From: Cryptomeria japonica
Lineage: Eukaryota; Streptophyta; Pinopsida; Cupressales; Cupressaceae
DNA: 64,000 nucleotides
Direction: 5' to 3'
Assembly: GCF_030272615.1 (NCBI RefSeq)
Contig: NC_081410.1
Span: forward strand, 260,016,437-260,080,436
In this document: positions 46,890 through 59,900 of the stretch, piece by piece
How the letters are laid out: each line of letters begins with the position of its first letter
Numbering within the stretch: the first letter of the stretch is position 1
Translations under genes and position numbers: made by a program
The notes under the pieces: generated by a model
The model's database searches: none
What the model saw: the letters and a program-made list of their open reading frames with translations, nothing else
Told to the model about the DNA's origin: nothing

Positions 46890-48330
46890 TTTATCACTTC
46901 TAAGAGTGATCAAAAGAAGTTCCCAAGTCTGAGCTAACTGTTACCCTTATTTTTGGTTTTGTTACAAAAATAGGATAACCCCTAGGAATTTTTGCTCGAA
47001 TTCATAATTTTAACTCTCTAAGTTCAATTTTGAAGGTGATTTTTTGCTTCTTTGTCTTAATAGGGTTTTCATGATGGTCCCCTTGATCTTAGTTTATATT
47101 ATTAATTTGCAAAATTAACTTAAAGTCTTCTTTCTAGAGTTTTTCCAAAATTGGTGTAAAATTGAAGTTGAAATTCAATCCTACGCTAGCTTTGGTTTCT
47201 AGGTGCAATTCAAACTTGTAAATATAAATTACACCTCTTTGTGATTTTAGGTGCAAATTTGGATTACAAGTCCAAATTGCACCTATGTATAAGTCAACAC
47301 CACAAATGTGCATTTTGGGGTTGTAAACCCGAAATGCACATATTTGTGCATTTTAGGGTTGTAAACCCGAAGTACACATCTTTGTGCATTTCTTTTTTAC
47401 AATCTTGAAATGCATTTTTGTTTCGCGTTATTTTGAATTTAATGGCTGTCATTGAAACCTATTATATTTCTTCTTTCTTTTTATATTATTTTTTGTATCT
47501 CTTTTGGTCATTTCGCATTCTATGTTTCCCTGCATCTAAGCTTTGGTTGATTATTTTGGAAAATTTGAAGCCGAAGCTAATTTTCAGCTTCATCTTTTTT
47601 TGCATTTGTCTTTATTTTCTATACTTATTGTTTTAATCCTTTCTTAGGGTTTCTTTTTGTTTTTCAGCATTGTTTGAGTCGATAAATTTTATCAACACTC
47701 ATGGTGTTGATTTGTTGATTCGAACAACATTTTCAACTTCCTTTTTTGTTTTTCCAATGTATGATGCTTCACCGCAAATAGTGTTGTTCAAACCCGTGGG
47801 TTTGAATAATGCTTACTATGAAATATTGTTTAGATCCATGAGTTTGAATAACATTATTTTTCTTTATGCATTTTTGCAACCACTACAGTGTATGTCGAGG
47901 TTGTAACCCCGACTTACACCGGGCTCTTTCCTTTTGATATAAGTTAGGGTTGTAACCCTGCCTTACATCGATACTAAACAAAACCAAACCATTTATTTTT
48001 GTTCTATGTCAGGGCCATAACCCTGACTTACACCAAACCTTTTCTTTATGGTGTAGGTTAGGGTTACGACCCCAACATGCACCCACACACAAACCACCAA
48101 TTTTTACAAAGTTTCTTTGTTTGGTGTAATTTGGGTTTACAAACCTGAATCGCACCGAGATCATGAACTTCACACTTTGGTGTAGATTGATTTTGTAAAC
48201 CCAAATTACACCACATTTTGTATAAAATCTCTTAAGTGTAGCTTGGGTTTATAAACTTGATTTACACCATTGAAATACATGCCAAATGATTCCAAGTGTA
48301 AATCAGACTTATAAGTCTGAAATACACTTG
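46890..48330. repeat. Array of at least 17 short diverged palindromes (hairpin array)
   Basis: Units of 20-38 bp, each an imperfect palindrome around a 3-6 base loop (often GTA or TTA). The clearest are at 46892-46911, 46940-46979, 47248-47285, 47306-47341, 47344-47379, 47385-47414, 47691-47711, 47784-47809, 47888-47920, 47936-47969, 48003-48034, 48050-48083, 48123-48156, 48179-48212, 48236-48267 and 48294-48329. Most follow GTGTAA-N-TTACAC, but the inner arm differs from unit to unit while staying self-complementary. Examples are GTCGAGG/CCCCGAC, GTCAGGG/CCCTGAC, TTTGGA/TCCAAA and TCAGACTT/AAGTCTGA. The array lies between the truncated pol (ending about 46735) and the LTR promoter at 48592, so at least its right half is probably U3 of the following LTR. 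Confidence 0.85.
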
Positions 48331-49195
48331 TTAGCCACACACTTGTTTTAGGTGTAAATTAGATTTGCATTATTGATTTTAGATCCATATTGCATTTGTG
48401 ATTTGAAGCATTTACATTACACTCATTTTAGGGTTTTTACTCAAAACATAAGGTAGAACTCTAGTTTGCATTTAGCTCATAGGAATCTTATAAACATATG
48501 AGATTCTAGGGTACACACACTTTTCAATACAATATCAATTATTTGTGGAGGTGGAAATCACCAAAACAAGGGGTTTGACTAAGGCAAAACCCTATATAGC
48601 CACAAACACACCATTTTATAGCTTGCATATGCAATTACATATTTCTATCGGAGAGGTCAATTAATGGGATATCTCAGTAGATAGACACAGACCTAGTAGC
48701 ATAATTTGGAATTGGATCTCAGGGACCAAGGTGCTCCATGCCCTGGTCCTCTTCAGTCAGCCTCAAATTTTGCAGGAAGCCCTCAAACAGTCTCAAATTT
48801 TAGCCATCCATTTTGCAGCTTAGTTTGATCTCTGAGACTAGGGCACCCAACACCTTGGTCCTGTCAAATCAAGCTCAATTTTGTGTTACAAGTGCACATC
48901 AGATCCTTATTCTTAAAAATATACTTTTTATCTTAGTTTTGCTTCTTTATCAAACTATTATCTCTACTATAATAGTAGTTTTCATTCATCTCATTAGTTT
49001 AGCCTTTCATCCTCCTACATTTAACGTGTTCCCTTTCATATCAACAAAGGAATAGAAACCCTAAAAGTATCCCTTGAATCTCTTGCACTAGAGTTAGTCA
49101 AAGAGGTTCACTTCCTTAGGTGCTTTTGTATTCCAATGCATGAATGAAAGTGGGATTAGAACCTAAACTACCCAATTCCATTTTCATCCATCACA
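48331..49195 (+). repeat. 3' part of the 5' LTR of Ty3 element B, with core promoter
   Basis: Ends CATCACA at 49195, followed by a PBS-like motif. It contains GGAGGTGGAAATCACC (48548), GGGGTTTGACTAAGGCAAAA (48570) and a TATA box CTATATAG (48592-48599). This block is repeated, inverted, in both LTRs of the nested element (54274-54281 and 61144-61151), so the two elements are relatives. GGACCAAGGTGC..CCCTGGTCC (48723-48749) and a second dyad (about 48835-48863) are further shared features. The LTR start was not found. Confidence 0.7.
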
Positions 49196-49217
49196 TTTTG
49201 GTGAACCCAACCTTCTT
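49196..49217 (+). promoter_or_regulatory. Primer-binding-site-like motif of element B
   Basis: TTTTGGTGAACCCAACCTTC follows the CA end of the LTR. The nested element has TTTTGGTGAACCCGACGTGA at the same place, so the B copy is mutated in its 3' half. Confidence 0.65.
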
Positions 49218-49561
49218 ACATTTGCATTTTTTTATTAGTTCTTGTTATTACATGTTTCTTTTATATCAAAACCATTAAAATGTCAAAAAAAATGTTACAT
49301 AAATTGTATTTTTTTAAGTTTTACATGCATTTTTCATTTCCAAAGTTAGTGTTTCAATCAAGTCAAATATTTATTTGTAAGATTTTTTATTTTATATGAT
49401 AATACATTTGCTTATGACGATTATATATTTAGTACATAAGAACGTGATTAATCTCTTGATGATTTTATTTATCCCAAACCTTCTAAACCAACATTTTACC
49501 TAAGAGTTATCAGCATAGTTACTAACTTACTATCCCAAATTGTACCAATGATGAAGATAAG

Positions 49562-51613
49562 ATGGATAACTCTTCTCATGAAGTCATTCCTATTAAATCA
49601 TCCTCCAAATCTAGTAACATGGTGGTTTATGACAATCCTCTTTATGGTTATTTACCTCCTTTCCAATCCAAACATAAACCATTTAGTAGTCATGACTATG
49701 CTATGCTAGATGATGTTCTTGATGATTTCATTTCTACCAAAAATTCTTCAAACAATCTTCAAACATCTAAAAGATTGATTAACATGATAAATGTGAATAA
49801 ATATAACTTTCAAACACCTCATAATAAATACCTCTCTATGGTTCAAGGTGTTAGTCCTTCTATAAGTTCTCAACTTCTTAACAAGCCTCTCTTTGTGGTT
49901 CAAGGTGGCTATACTAATGATGCCTTTTGCACTCCTAACAAACCAATTATTACTATGCAAGGAGGATATCGCGCTAAGAGTCCTTATGAGTATGCTAAAA
50001 AAATTACTTGAGTGAGTTATAATTCAAGTTCTCACACATATAATACAAGAAACAATAGGCAACCTAATCCTCCTCATGTTATTCCATCTTCACTTCGTAC
50101 TTCTCAACCTATTCTTCCACCAGTACCTCGTATATCACAACATCTTGGTAAAAAATATGATCTTATTGAACAAATTAATGTTGCTCCTACTAAGATATCT
50201 CTTAGAGATTTAATTAAAACTTCATCCACACAATGGAATGTTACAAGATTCCTTAAAGACTTCATATGTCCCATATGCAATGGCACCTAATAATGTGGCT
50301 TCTTTGATTGACTCCATGACAAAACCTAAAGCTCAAATTGTGTACACACAAGATGAGTTACCCTCTCAAGAGATTCAAGATCAATATGATCCTCTTATGA
50401 TTTTTGTCCCTATTAATGGTAATTCTATCAGACAAACACTTTTGGACAATTCTATGGCCTTAATATTTGTAGCATTGATCTATTATTTAAGATAAATGTA
50501 GATACTTCCCTTATCAAACTGGATTCTCTTTCTATTCATGGTTTTGACAATATTTCTAGAAATTCTTTAGGTATTATGACCTTGCCTATTAAGGTGGGAC
50601 GTGTTATTTTACCTACACCTATTTATGTCATGCCCGATAATATTACCTACAATATTTGGTTAGGATGGCCTTCGATTCATTGTATGCAATATGTTCCTTC
50701 CACTCTTTATAGAAAAGTTAAATTCATCTAAAACAACAAGATGTATACTTTGCATGTCAATACCAACTTACAAGCTTGTTTTCAAACCTCATCTTCTAAA
50801 TATTCAAGTAGATATATTTCTTCTCCAATTACTCCTACTTCTTTGAGTACTCTTGATTCCTCTTCTATTCAAATTGAATCACCATATTCTCCTAAAGATA
50901 CTTCTTCATCTGATAAAGTACTCTTAGGTGATGATTAGGGATCTTTAGATTTTACACCTTCTTTAATAGGAGAATATAAAATCCCCCCAAGAGAACCTAA
51001 GACTAAAAAGGAGGATTACATGGTTGAATCTCAAAAGTAACCCACTTTATCTAAACAACTTAGCAGCAACTTTGTAGCTGCTTCAAAATCTAAAACTTCA
51101 TCTACTTCAACTAATTATGGCATTTAGACATATGAGGCCCCACCTTCATTTATGGAAATAGTTTCTCTTTATGTTCCTGGTTTTCACATATTGGCTAAGA
51201 GTGGATATAATGACAATGGTTGTGGTGCACATGAACAAGGGATAAAGGTTCATTTAGAGAATCATGTTTGTGAAACATATTTTGGACTTGGATAAAATTA
51301 TTTTAAGCCAACCAAAGCCTCTAAGATATTGTCCCTTAATATCTATGTCTTATTCTCTTTTAATTCACTTTCATTAATACACCCTAAATACATTGATTCC
51401 AACTCTCATGCACCTTCCTTGGATATCTTTTCTACTAATGATTCCTTAGCTGAATTTTTAGGAGTTTATGATAGTCTTCCTCACTATCACCATAATCATG
51501 GACTTCCTTATTGTTTGAATGTTGAAGCATACTTTGGGAAGGACATTGAATTAGGCAATGATAATGATGAGATGATACATGAATTTCCTCAACCAATGAA
51601 TATTCCCCAATAA
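49562..51613 (+). pseudogene. Gag/protease-region ORF of element B, decayed
   Basis: Open pieces at 49562-50011, 50012-50290, 50238-50495, 50741-50938 and 51329-51613. They share long similarity with the intact 1059-codon ORF of the nested element. Shared features are the triple VQGG repeat (NKPLFVVQGGYTNDAFC and two neighbours, 49840-49980), HTYNTRNNRQPNPPHVIP (50030) and YDLIEQINVAPTKISLRDLI (50155). The retropepsin site near 50440 reads LLDNSMA where the relative has LIDNGSG, so the active site is lost. A G-patch-like segment, SGYNDNGCGAHEQGIKVHLE, lies near 51200. Several stops make the copy dead. Confidence 0.75.
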
Positions 51614-52540
51614 ATTATTCTTCTTGTGAGTGATACCATCGATGTCAAAATAGATCCTTACATTGAAGAGAAAAACATAAAGATAGGGAAGTGTTTAAGT
51701 GATGATGAACAATAGGAATATTATATCTTATTACATGAATTCCCTAAAATATTTTCTTGGATTTACTCTGATATTCCTGGTATTGATCCTAAAATTGTAA
51801 CTCATAACATTGTATTGATTCCTGATACTAAACCTGTGAAGCTGAAGATTACAAAAATGAATCCCAAAATAGATTTGCTTGTCAAAGATGAAATTGAAAA
51901 ACTCTTAAAGTTGGCTTCATTCACTCTATTGATTATTCTCCTTGGATTTTGAATATTGTTGTCATTGCTAAACCTGATCACAAGATTAGAATGTGCACTA
52001 ATTTTCAAGATCACAATAAGGCTTCTTTGAAGGATGATTTTCCACTTCTAAACATTGATATGATAGTAGGTTCTACTCTTGGGCATGATTTGTTATCCTT
52101 TATGGATGGTTTCTCTGGATACAATCAAAATCTTTATTAATCCTCAATATCAATTCAAAACTTCTTTCACCACTCCTCAAGGTACGTTTTGTTGGGTTAT
52201 GATGCCTTTTGGGTTGAAAAATATTTGTGCTACCTATCAATGTGATATGAATCTCATCTTTCATAATTACATACATAAAATCTTAGAAGATTGTGTTGAT
52301 GATATCCTAGCTAAATCTATCTCTCGTCAAGACCATGTTAGGATCCTTCACCAAATCTTTGAGAGAATTCACAAATACAACATGCGCTTGAATCCTCAAA
52401 AATATGTTTTTGGTGTGGATAGTGGAAAACTATTAGGATTCATAGTGTTGCATTATGGTATTAAGGTGGATACGAAGAAAATAGATATCATGGTAAGCAT
52501 GCCACCCCTCAAAATATCTCTCAATTACGAAGCTTAAAAG
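51614..52540 (+). pseudogene. pol: Ty3/gypsy reverse transcriptase of element B, decayed
   Basis: A pre-RT block, VTHNIVLIPDTKPVKLK (about 51797-51850), is followed by KPDHKIRMCTNFQDHNKAS and FPLLNIDMIVGSTLGHDLLS (51970-52090), MDGFSGYNQN, then VMMPFGLKNICATYQCDMNL (52197-52256). The catalytic box reads LEDCVDDILAKS, with CVDD at 52292-52303, so the usual Tyr/Phe is Cys. RLNPQKYVFGVDSGKLLGF follows. A frame change near 52130 divides the domain. Confidence 0.88.
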
Positions 52541-53681
52541 GAAAAATTTAGGCTATTCATAGGTTTGTATCACAACTTTTGGATCAAAATTTCCCTTTTA
52601 ATCAATTAATTAAGAAAGATACCAACTTTCAATGGAATGTGGATTGTCAAAAATCTTTTGAGGATTTGAAAACTTATTTGGCTAATCCTCCTATCTTACA
52701 ACCTGCTATTCCTACTCAACCTTTCCTTCTTTGCATTGTTACTTCTTCTCATGATCTCACAGCTTTATTGGTACAACATAATAGTGATGATAGAGAATGT
52801 CTTGTTTTTGCAACTCAGAAGTTGAGACATTATCTTTTGATTGTTGAGACACATGTTATCATCAAATTTGATCCTTCAAAATATTACTTTTCAAAAACTA
52901 GTTTTTACGGACGCTTAGTGAAATGGGTTATGATGTTAACTAAATTTAATCTTATATTTGTTTCTCAAAAAGAAATTAAGGAGAAGCTTTAACCAACCAT
53001 TTAGTTGATGCTCCTTCTCCTCTTATTCTACCTAATCAAGAGTACTTTCCTTATGACTTTGTTCTTACTATTGATATTGATAAGACTTGGGAATTGCATT
53101 TTGATGGATCTAAGTGTCAAACTAGTTTAGATTCTGATGTCATTTTAACACCGCCTTCAAGAAAACCAATTCCTTTATCCTATCATCTCAACTTCCTTTG
53201 TATTAACGGTATTGTTGATTATGAATCCCTTATCACTGGTTTAAAAGTGGCTTTATCTCTTAACGATCAACATTTGTGTATCTATGGTGATTCATAATTG
53301 ATTATAAGACAAGTTACGAGAACTTATCAAGCTAAACAAGACAAATTATCACAATATCATGACTTGGCCTTATCATTGCTACAGAATTTTGCTTCTTACA
53401 CCATAAAACATATCTCTCGATAATACAATCGACATGCAGATGTGATGGAAAGCACAAATTCTCTCATATCTTTCAAAGATCCTATCATGGTTATCAATTT
53501 ATTATTCATAACCTTTCTTCTCTTTACTATTACTGATAGTCCTAAAGACATGGCTTGTTGTTGTGTTTTGGATTTTGATGAATGGCACTCTCATATCTGA
53601 CAATATTTGACTAATGGTACTATTTCGGATTCAACAAGTAAAAATAGTAGAGCTATAATTTGTAAGCTTGCTACATGATAT
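52541..53681 (+). pseudogene. pol: RNase H, second RNase H and start of integrase of element B
   Basis: 52579-52992 holds the RT connection and the first RNase H (LTALLVQHNSDDRECLVFAT, LRHYLLIVETHVII). After a frame change, WELHFDGSKCQTSLDSDVIL (about 53088-53147) opens the second, Tat-type RNase H, with YESLITGLKVAL and CIYGDS; a stop follows (53297). QYHDLALSLLQNFASYTIKH and DFDEWHSHI follow. The last element residues before the insertion are NGTISDSTSKNSRAIICKLA, ending at 53681. The protein continues at 62163. Confidence 0.85.
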
Positions 53682-55292
53682 TGTGTGGGAGAAAAAGTGA
53701 CACTAAGCAAACATGCCCTAATCTCACTTTCAACCACACACTTGTGGAATACGAAAGAGCCTAGAGGTATCACACAATTGGCTACTTCTTTTTGTGGAAG
53801 AGAGAGCCACAGGATACCTATTAGGATTTCTATTCCTTTGTTGTAATAGAAAGATGAAATGATGCAAGTTCAATTCCTAACCCCAAAGTGCAAGTATGAA
53901 CTAATAACAAGATTGCAGAATTGAACTTAAACAATGGAAAGCTGTAAACACAAGGACAAGACAAGAATGTAAATGCGTACCCAGAGTTAAAATCTGACTG
54001 AAAATGTTCAGGATGGGGGTGCGGGCGCCACTGTCCTGATTCTGCCCCTAAACTGTTCCGAAAACTACTGTTTTTGCACTCTGGAAAAGCTGTCAAAAAT
54101 GCTGAAAATGCTGTCTGTCAGGAGGACCAGGGCGCCCAGCACCCCTGTCCTGGTCTTTTGCTCTGAAATTTGGTGGGAAGGTCAGTCCTAGTCTGCTTCT
54201 CCCGGATCTGCAACCTGCGGCGTCGTCCGAGTCCCGAAACCTGCACTTATATCTGAAAAGGTGTGGTGGGCGGCTATATAGGGTTTTGCCTTAGTCAAAC
54301 CCCCGCTTCGGTGATTTCCACCTCCATGAATAGCCAAGTTGTATTGTAAAATGTATTGTGTGTGCAGACCTAGTGTGTGTGCAAGGTCCTTAAATGCAAG
54401 AAAGCAAACTAGAGCAACCTAGAAAGTAAACCCTAATTGCTTGTAAATGATAATGTAAATGCTCTAAATCAAGATGCAAAGTGATCTAAAGCATGAATAA
54501 AGGATATATTGAAGCTTATGCAAAGACATGAAAACAACATGAAATCATACCCAACCCTCAAGGGAGGAGTACAAGCCAATCTTCAGTCGGTAATTTCCTA
54601 TTGTTCTTCAATGTCTTCCAAGCCCTAAGTGGATGAATGAATTTGATAAGTGCTTGATAGAGGAATGTTGAATGTTGTTGAAGTCTTCAAAGATCTGCTC
54701 TTTTGCTGCATATGAGGTTCCTGAAAACAAAAATCCCATCCTTTCAAATGAAGAAAGAGAGCTCTTATGTATGAAACCCTAGGTCTTAATTTCAACTTTA
54801 GGCCGACTTAGAGATTGAATCTCCCGCCAATTTCTTGGGGTTAAGCTTTATTTTATGATTGGATCGCGCTCCTAAAATTTCAGGAAAAATGTCCGGGACT
54901 ATGTTGCACTCCGGGCGCCATGGTCCCGACAACTTTTCACCAAATTTTCAGGACTGTCGGATATGATGATTTTAGAGAGAATCCCGAAGTTACAGGTGAT
55001 TTTGAGATGTTTTGACCCCCGAAATCAAGCCCCGAAGTTCAAAATAGGACCTAATTAGGGTTTTTGATTAAATTATGTATTGGAGGAATAAAATGAAAAG
55101 GGCACACTTTAACGAAAGGGCCCAACTTTATGATGTGAAAGATGATGAAATAGAACCTTAGACCTAATTAATTTGATTAATTAAGTGCTAAAGGGGAAAT
55201 GTAATGCAAAATGCAAAATGCGCCAAGGCGGGTGCTAAACTAGGTGTGAAATTGTACCACCCTAGCAAGTGCGTATAATTTATGACGCTACA
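53682..55292 (-). repeat. 3' LTR of the nested element
   Basis: 1611 bp. TATA box (minus) at 54274-54281. It holds a single copy of the GC-rich GGACCAGGGCGCCC hairpin at 54122-54151, where the other LTR holds three. Confidence 0.95.
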
Positions 55293-55310
55293 TTTAGCCC
55301 CCACTTTAGC
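55293..55310 (-). promoter_or_regulatory. Polypurine tract of the nested element
   Basis: TTTAGCCCCCACTTTAGC on the plus strand is GCTAAAGTGGGGGCTAAA on the element strand, abutting the TGTAGCG start of the 3' LTR. Confidence 0.85.
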
Positions 55311-56982
55311 GGTCATATGAACACTACGTGCATATGCAAGCTAAAGTACAGAAAAGTAAACATTATTTGAAAAAGGATATATCCATAAGTCTGTCAAACG
55401 AAGCCCCCAGCGGCATCTGCAGTACACAATTAGGAACCGCACCCTACAAAACCACATGTTAGATCACAAAATCACCTAATGCTTACTAAGGAAGGTGATG
55501 AAAATTTGAGGGTAGCTATATGCCCCCCCCTGTTTCGGCTTGCTAATTTTAGTGAGTTGAAACAGGGTATCATGTTTACCACTTCGAATTGTTAAAGAAA
55601 ATTGATGACAAATGCTCACAAGAAGATTTGATATGAGATCAAAAACTAATGGAGAATCATTTGGTAAGAAAGAGGACTAAATCTCAATTCCAACACAACA
55701 AAGAGTGTGAGGATTTGAGAGTTCTCTAACACAAGATGAAGGATGTAAATGGAAACAAAATGCAAAGAGAAGAAAAGAAAGGAAAAAAGCATGAATACAC
55801 ACATTGGTGATCCATGAGAAGAATAGTGAGAGAGAAAACATGGACTTCTTGCCCCTAGGTCTTGTCTAGGTGATCCATGGGAAAAAGGACATGGAAAACT
55901 AGCCCCTAGAGTCTGTCTAGGTGATCCATGTAAGGGAGGAGAGTGAGAAAGTCTAGCCTTATGCCGCTAGTTCCACTCAACCTCGTGCATGTGTGTGTAA
56001 GTGAGGTTAGAAGCATCTCATAGGATTTTATGCCCGAGTATGCTACAACCTATATATGTATAGTACCAAAGCATGACATCTCGCTCTAAGAGTCTGTGCT
56101 CTGGTTCTGAGAATAATCACCTTGCATAAAAGAAAAATGGAGACATCTCGCTCTAAGAGTCTGTGCTCTGGTTCCGAGAATGACCCATTGCTCAAAAAGT
56201 GTAATGTTTATGTCATAAGCAAAGTAGAACAAGGATACCTACCTTCATCACATAAGAAGATACCCCAAAAATGCAACAATGTCATAGATCCAAGAAAGAG
56301 AGTTCTGCACTCCTTAAGCAAGGATAAGATAGTTGAAAAGGGATATCTTGTAGTATGTGTAAAGGAGATCCTTAGAGGAGAAGAGATATTTGTACAAAAG
56401 ACACCTATCCCTGAGAGAAATTGTCTTAGACAAATATAACATCTTCTAGAATAAGACAAAGAAGAGAATAAGAATGCAATACTTCCTTCTTTTGCGAGGT
56501 GAAAGTGATTCTTAATGAAGGATGACGCTCTTTTGAACCCAATTGGGAGAGTGAATTCATTATGGATGTATTTTACCAAGTGCAAAAGAGGTTGTAGTCA
56601 AGGACTTACACCTCTTGTAAGAGAGAATCCTTGAACAAACAACAACAAATGCATACAAGGAATAACATCAAGTAATAAAGTTCACACCATCCACGAAATA
56701 GGAAAAAGTGGATCCTTAGATAAAAATAAGGAAAGATCATTGTCTCCCAAGGATAAGGTCAATGAGGGACTTACACAATCTTCTAGGGAGAGATTTGGAC
56801 ATAAGCAAAAGAAGAGATGTATGAAATCACTCTTGTCCCCATAGGAACAAGAAAATTAGGCTATTATGTTGCTTCAAAAAATATGATTGCACTTGAAATT
56901 GTACCATCATGAATGACAATGAGCCCCCAATAAATGAGCTACCAATGTCACATAATGATGAGCAACATAATAGCCATTAATG
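55311..56982 (-). other. 3' untranslated region of the nested element with direct repeats
   Basis: No gene is supported. GTGATCCATG starts three imperfect repeats at 55807, 55870 and 55921, each with CCCCTAG and GTCTAG words. A 40-bp block (GACATCTCGCTCTAAGAGTC and following) is duplicated at 56075-56114 and 56142-56181 with one difference. Plus-strand open frames here have no motif. Confidence 0.6.
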
Positions 56983-59900
56983 TTATTTAAAGACATGATA
57001 GATTGAATGAGGTATTTGAATATAACATGCTAAATGCTCAACTATAAGTGAGATCAAAAACATGTATAAAATGATAAAAATTGAAGAAGAAAAGTCACAA
57101 GAAATATTAGAAGAGGGATGAGTGTAATTTATTAGAGCCTTATCCCTAGAGGAAAGGACTTTATGATGAATAGGAGATAAAGATTCATAAGTGGATTTAG
57201 AAATTTGAGGGGAGTCATAAAGAGATTTGTTCATCGCCAAGATTTCCTTATGAGGGGAATAAGAGTTGATAGAAGTAGAAGATGATTTAGTTGAAGTGAG
57301 ATCATCATTACTACTAAATATAGCATTCACATTGAGAGATGGTCTTTTAAATGCTTTGGTGCGTTTGCAGGGATTATAGCTGAGTCCAAAGGCATAATTG
57401 TGAAAATTAGTCTCTAGAGGAACCTTCATCCCTTGTTCATGAGTGCCACAACCATTTCCATGATACCCATGCTTAGCAAAAATGCAAAAACCACGACCAT
57501 AACAATCAGCCATTTCAGGAAGAGAAGGTGGTTTTTCATAAGACAAAGAATCAAACTCTTCATAATTAGAGGTGTGAGGAGAAGAAGTTTGAGAAGCAGC
57601 CACAAAATTATTGCTCATAGGTTCAGGTAAGATTGATTGATTTCTAGTTTCTTCCTTCTCTTTAACTTTAAGCACTCTAGGAGGAACCCTATACTCACCT
57701 ACAAAGGTGGGATTAAAATCAAGAGATCCCCAATCGTCTTCTGTGAGAACCTTCTCAGGATCAAAAGCCTTTTCATGTGTAGACTCAAGTCGAGAAGGAT
57801 CTTCTTTAGGAGCTTTAGGCTCATCCAAAGAATTTTGATTATCAGAGGGTAATGATTCATCCATAGGTATCTTGTTTAAAGAGTCATCACTAGAAGAGGA
57901 AGGTTTAGAAGAACTCCCTTTGGAAGTAGATGTTTGCAAACAAGCCTGAAGATTAGTATCACCTATCAAGGTATATGTCTTATTGTTATAAATGAATTTA
58001 ACGTGTCTATGCAATGTAGAGGGGACAGCTTGCATACTGTGAATCCAAGGTCTCCCTAATAACAAGTTGTATGTTAGATTTCCTGACATAACATGGATAG
58101 GAGTAGGCAAAGTAACAGGTCCCACTGTGATGGGTAAGGTGATAATACCTAATGAAGACTTAGCCACATTATCAAAGCCTCGAATGGGATGAGAGTTAGG
58201 CTCAATAAGGGATGTATCCACATTCATCTTATGCAATAGATTAATGCTACACACATTAAGGCCAGAGCCATTATCTATCAGTGTTCGTCTTATAGCAGTG
58301 TCATTTATGATAACCACAATCATCAAGGGATCATATTGATGTTGAATTTCACTAGTAGGCAGCTCATCTTGAGTAAACACAATTTGAGCTTTAGGATTCA
58401 TCACAGAGTTAACCAAAGACACTATATTACTAGATGTATTAGGTGGAGAAACATTCAAATCTTTCAAGGCATCTTGTAAAATTCCATGATGAGCGGAAGA
58501 AGTTTGGATCAAATCCCAAAGGGATATCTTAGCAGGGGTAGCTTTAAGTTGTTCTATGAGATCATATTCCTTACCAAGAACTTGAGAAATACGTGGAGCT
58601 TGCAGAAGAATAGGTTGAGAAGGAGGAAGTGAAGTTGGGATAACTGGAGGAGGATTAGGTTTCCTATTGTTTCTTGTGTTATAGGTATGAGCAACCGCAT
58701 GATAACTCTCTCTAGTCAGTTGTTTAGCATACTCATAAGGGCTCTTAGTAGAGTAACCTCCTTGCACAATAATAATAGGTTTCTTAGGAGTGCAAAAAGA
58801 ATCATTAGCATAACCACCTTGAACCACTAAGACAGGCTTATTTAAAGGTTGAGAATTTTGAGAAGGACAAGCACCTTGGACAGTGAAGAGAGGTTTGTTA
58901 GGTGTCTCATTCACATGTATCAAATTGATTGAGGATGGTTTAGATGAATGAACAAAAGTGTTGGAAGAATTATTGATAGTTTTCTCTTGCACTAAAATCT
59001 TATCATGGATTAAATCAATTTTAGGAGAGAGACAAGGAATAGGCATTGATGTTCTAGTAGGGAGAGTAATACTAGGAAAGGTCATATCATCCTCTATCAT
59101 CAAAGGATCTACATGGGGAATAAACTCTCTAGGAGAAGGATCAACATTACTCTCTAAAGTCTCACTTTTGAGAGGGAGATCTTTGAAAGAGATGTTAACC
59201 ATCTTGCTTTGAACTAGGGTTTCCTTATGAGTAGAACCAAGTTGAGGAGAGGGAGATGCTTTATTTTTAGAGGGAGAATAATTGAGATTCAAGGAAGGGG
59301 AGAAACTATCAAGGGAGAGAGAATAATCTACACCTTCTTCTAATGGTTCATCCCAAATAGTGAGGTTGTTGAAAGGAATGTTTGAAGTATTGTCAATTTC
59401 GGGAGAGGAGATAACATTGTTTATTAATTCCTCATCCTTAGAAGGGAGAGCATCAATAGATGTGTTAAACTCATCTTCTTTCCTCAAAATATGTTCAATA
59501 TGATCTTTAGGGGAGAGAGAATTAAGGAAAGTGCTTATTATTTCATCTTCTTTCTCTAAGGGATGCCTATGGGTAAGACAAACTTTCGGAGAAGGGTAAG
59601 CATTTATCATTAATTCATCATCTCTAGTGGGAATTTTGTTAGAAAAGGAAATGCCATCAATAGGAAATGTAGAGATAATGTAATCTTCTTGCACAAAAGG
59701 ATCCTCATGAAGGGAGTGTTTTTTAGGAGGAACATGAACATATTTCTCCAAAGATTCATGCTTAGGAAGGAGATCTTTGAAAGAAGTGTTCATAACCTCT
59801 TGTTGCACTAACATGCCCCCATTGGAAGGACCAACTTTAGGAGAAAATAAGTCAATGTCCATCAATACCTTTTCACTTAGAGAGGCATCATGTAGGGAAG

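Noticed and set aside
46890-48330. Spaced repeats resembling a CRISPR array
   Set aside because: The repeats are palindromes that differ from unit to unit, spacing is irregular, there are no unique equal-length spacers, and the context is a plant retrotransposon.
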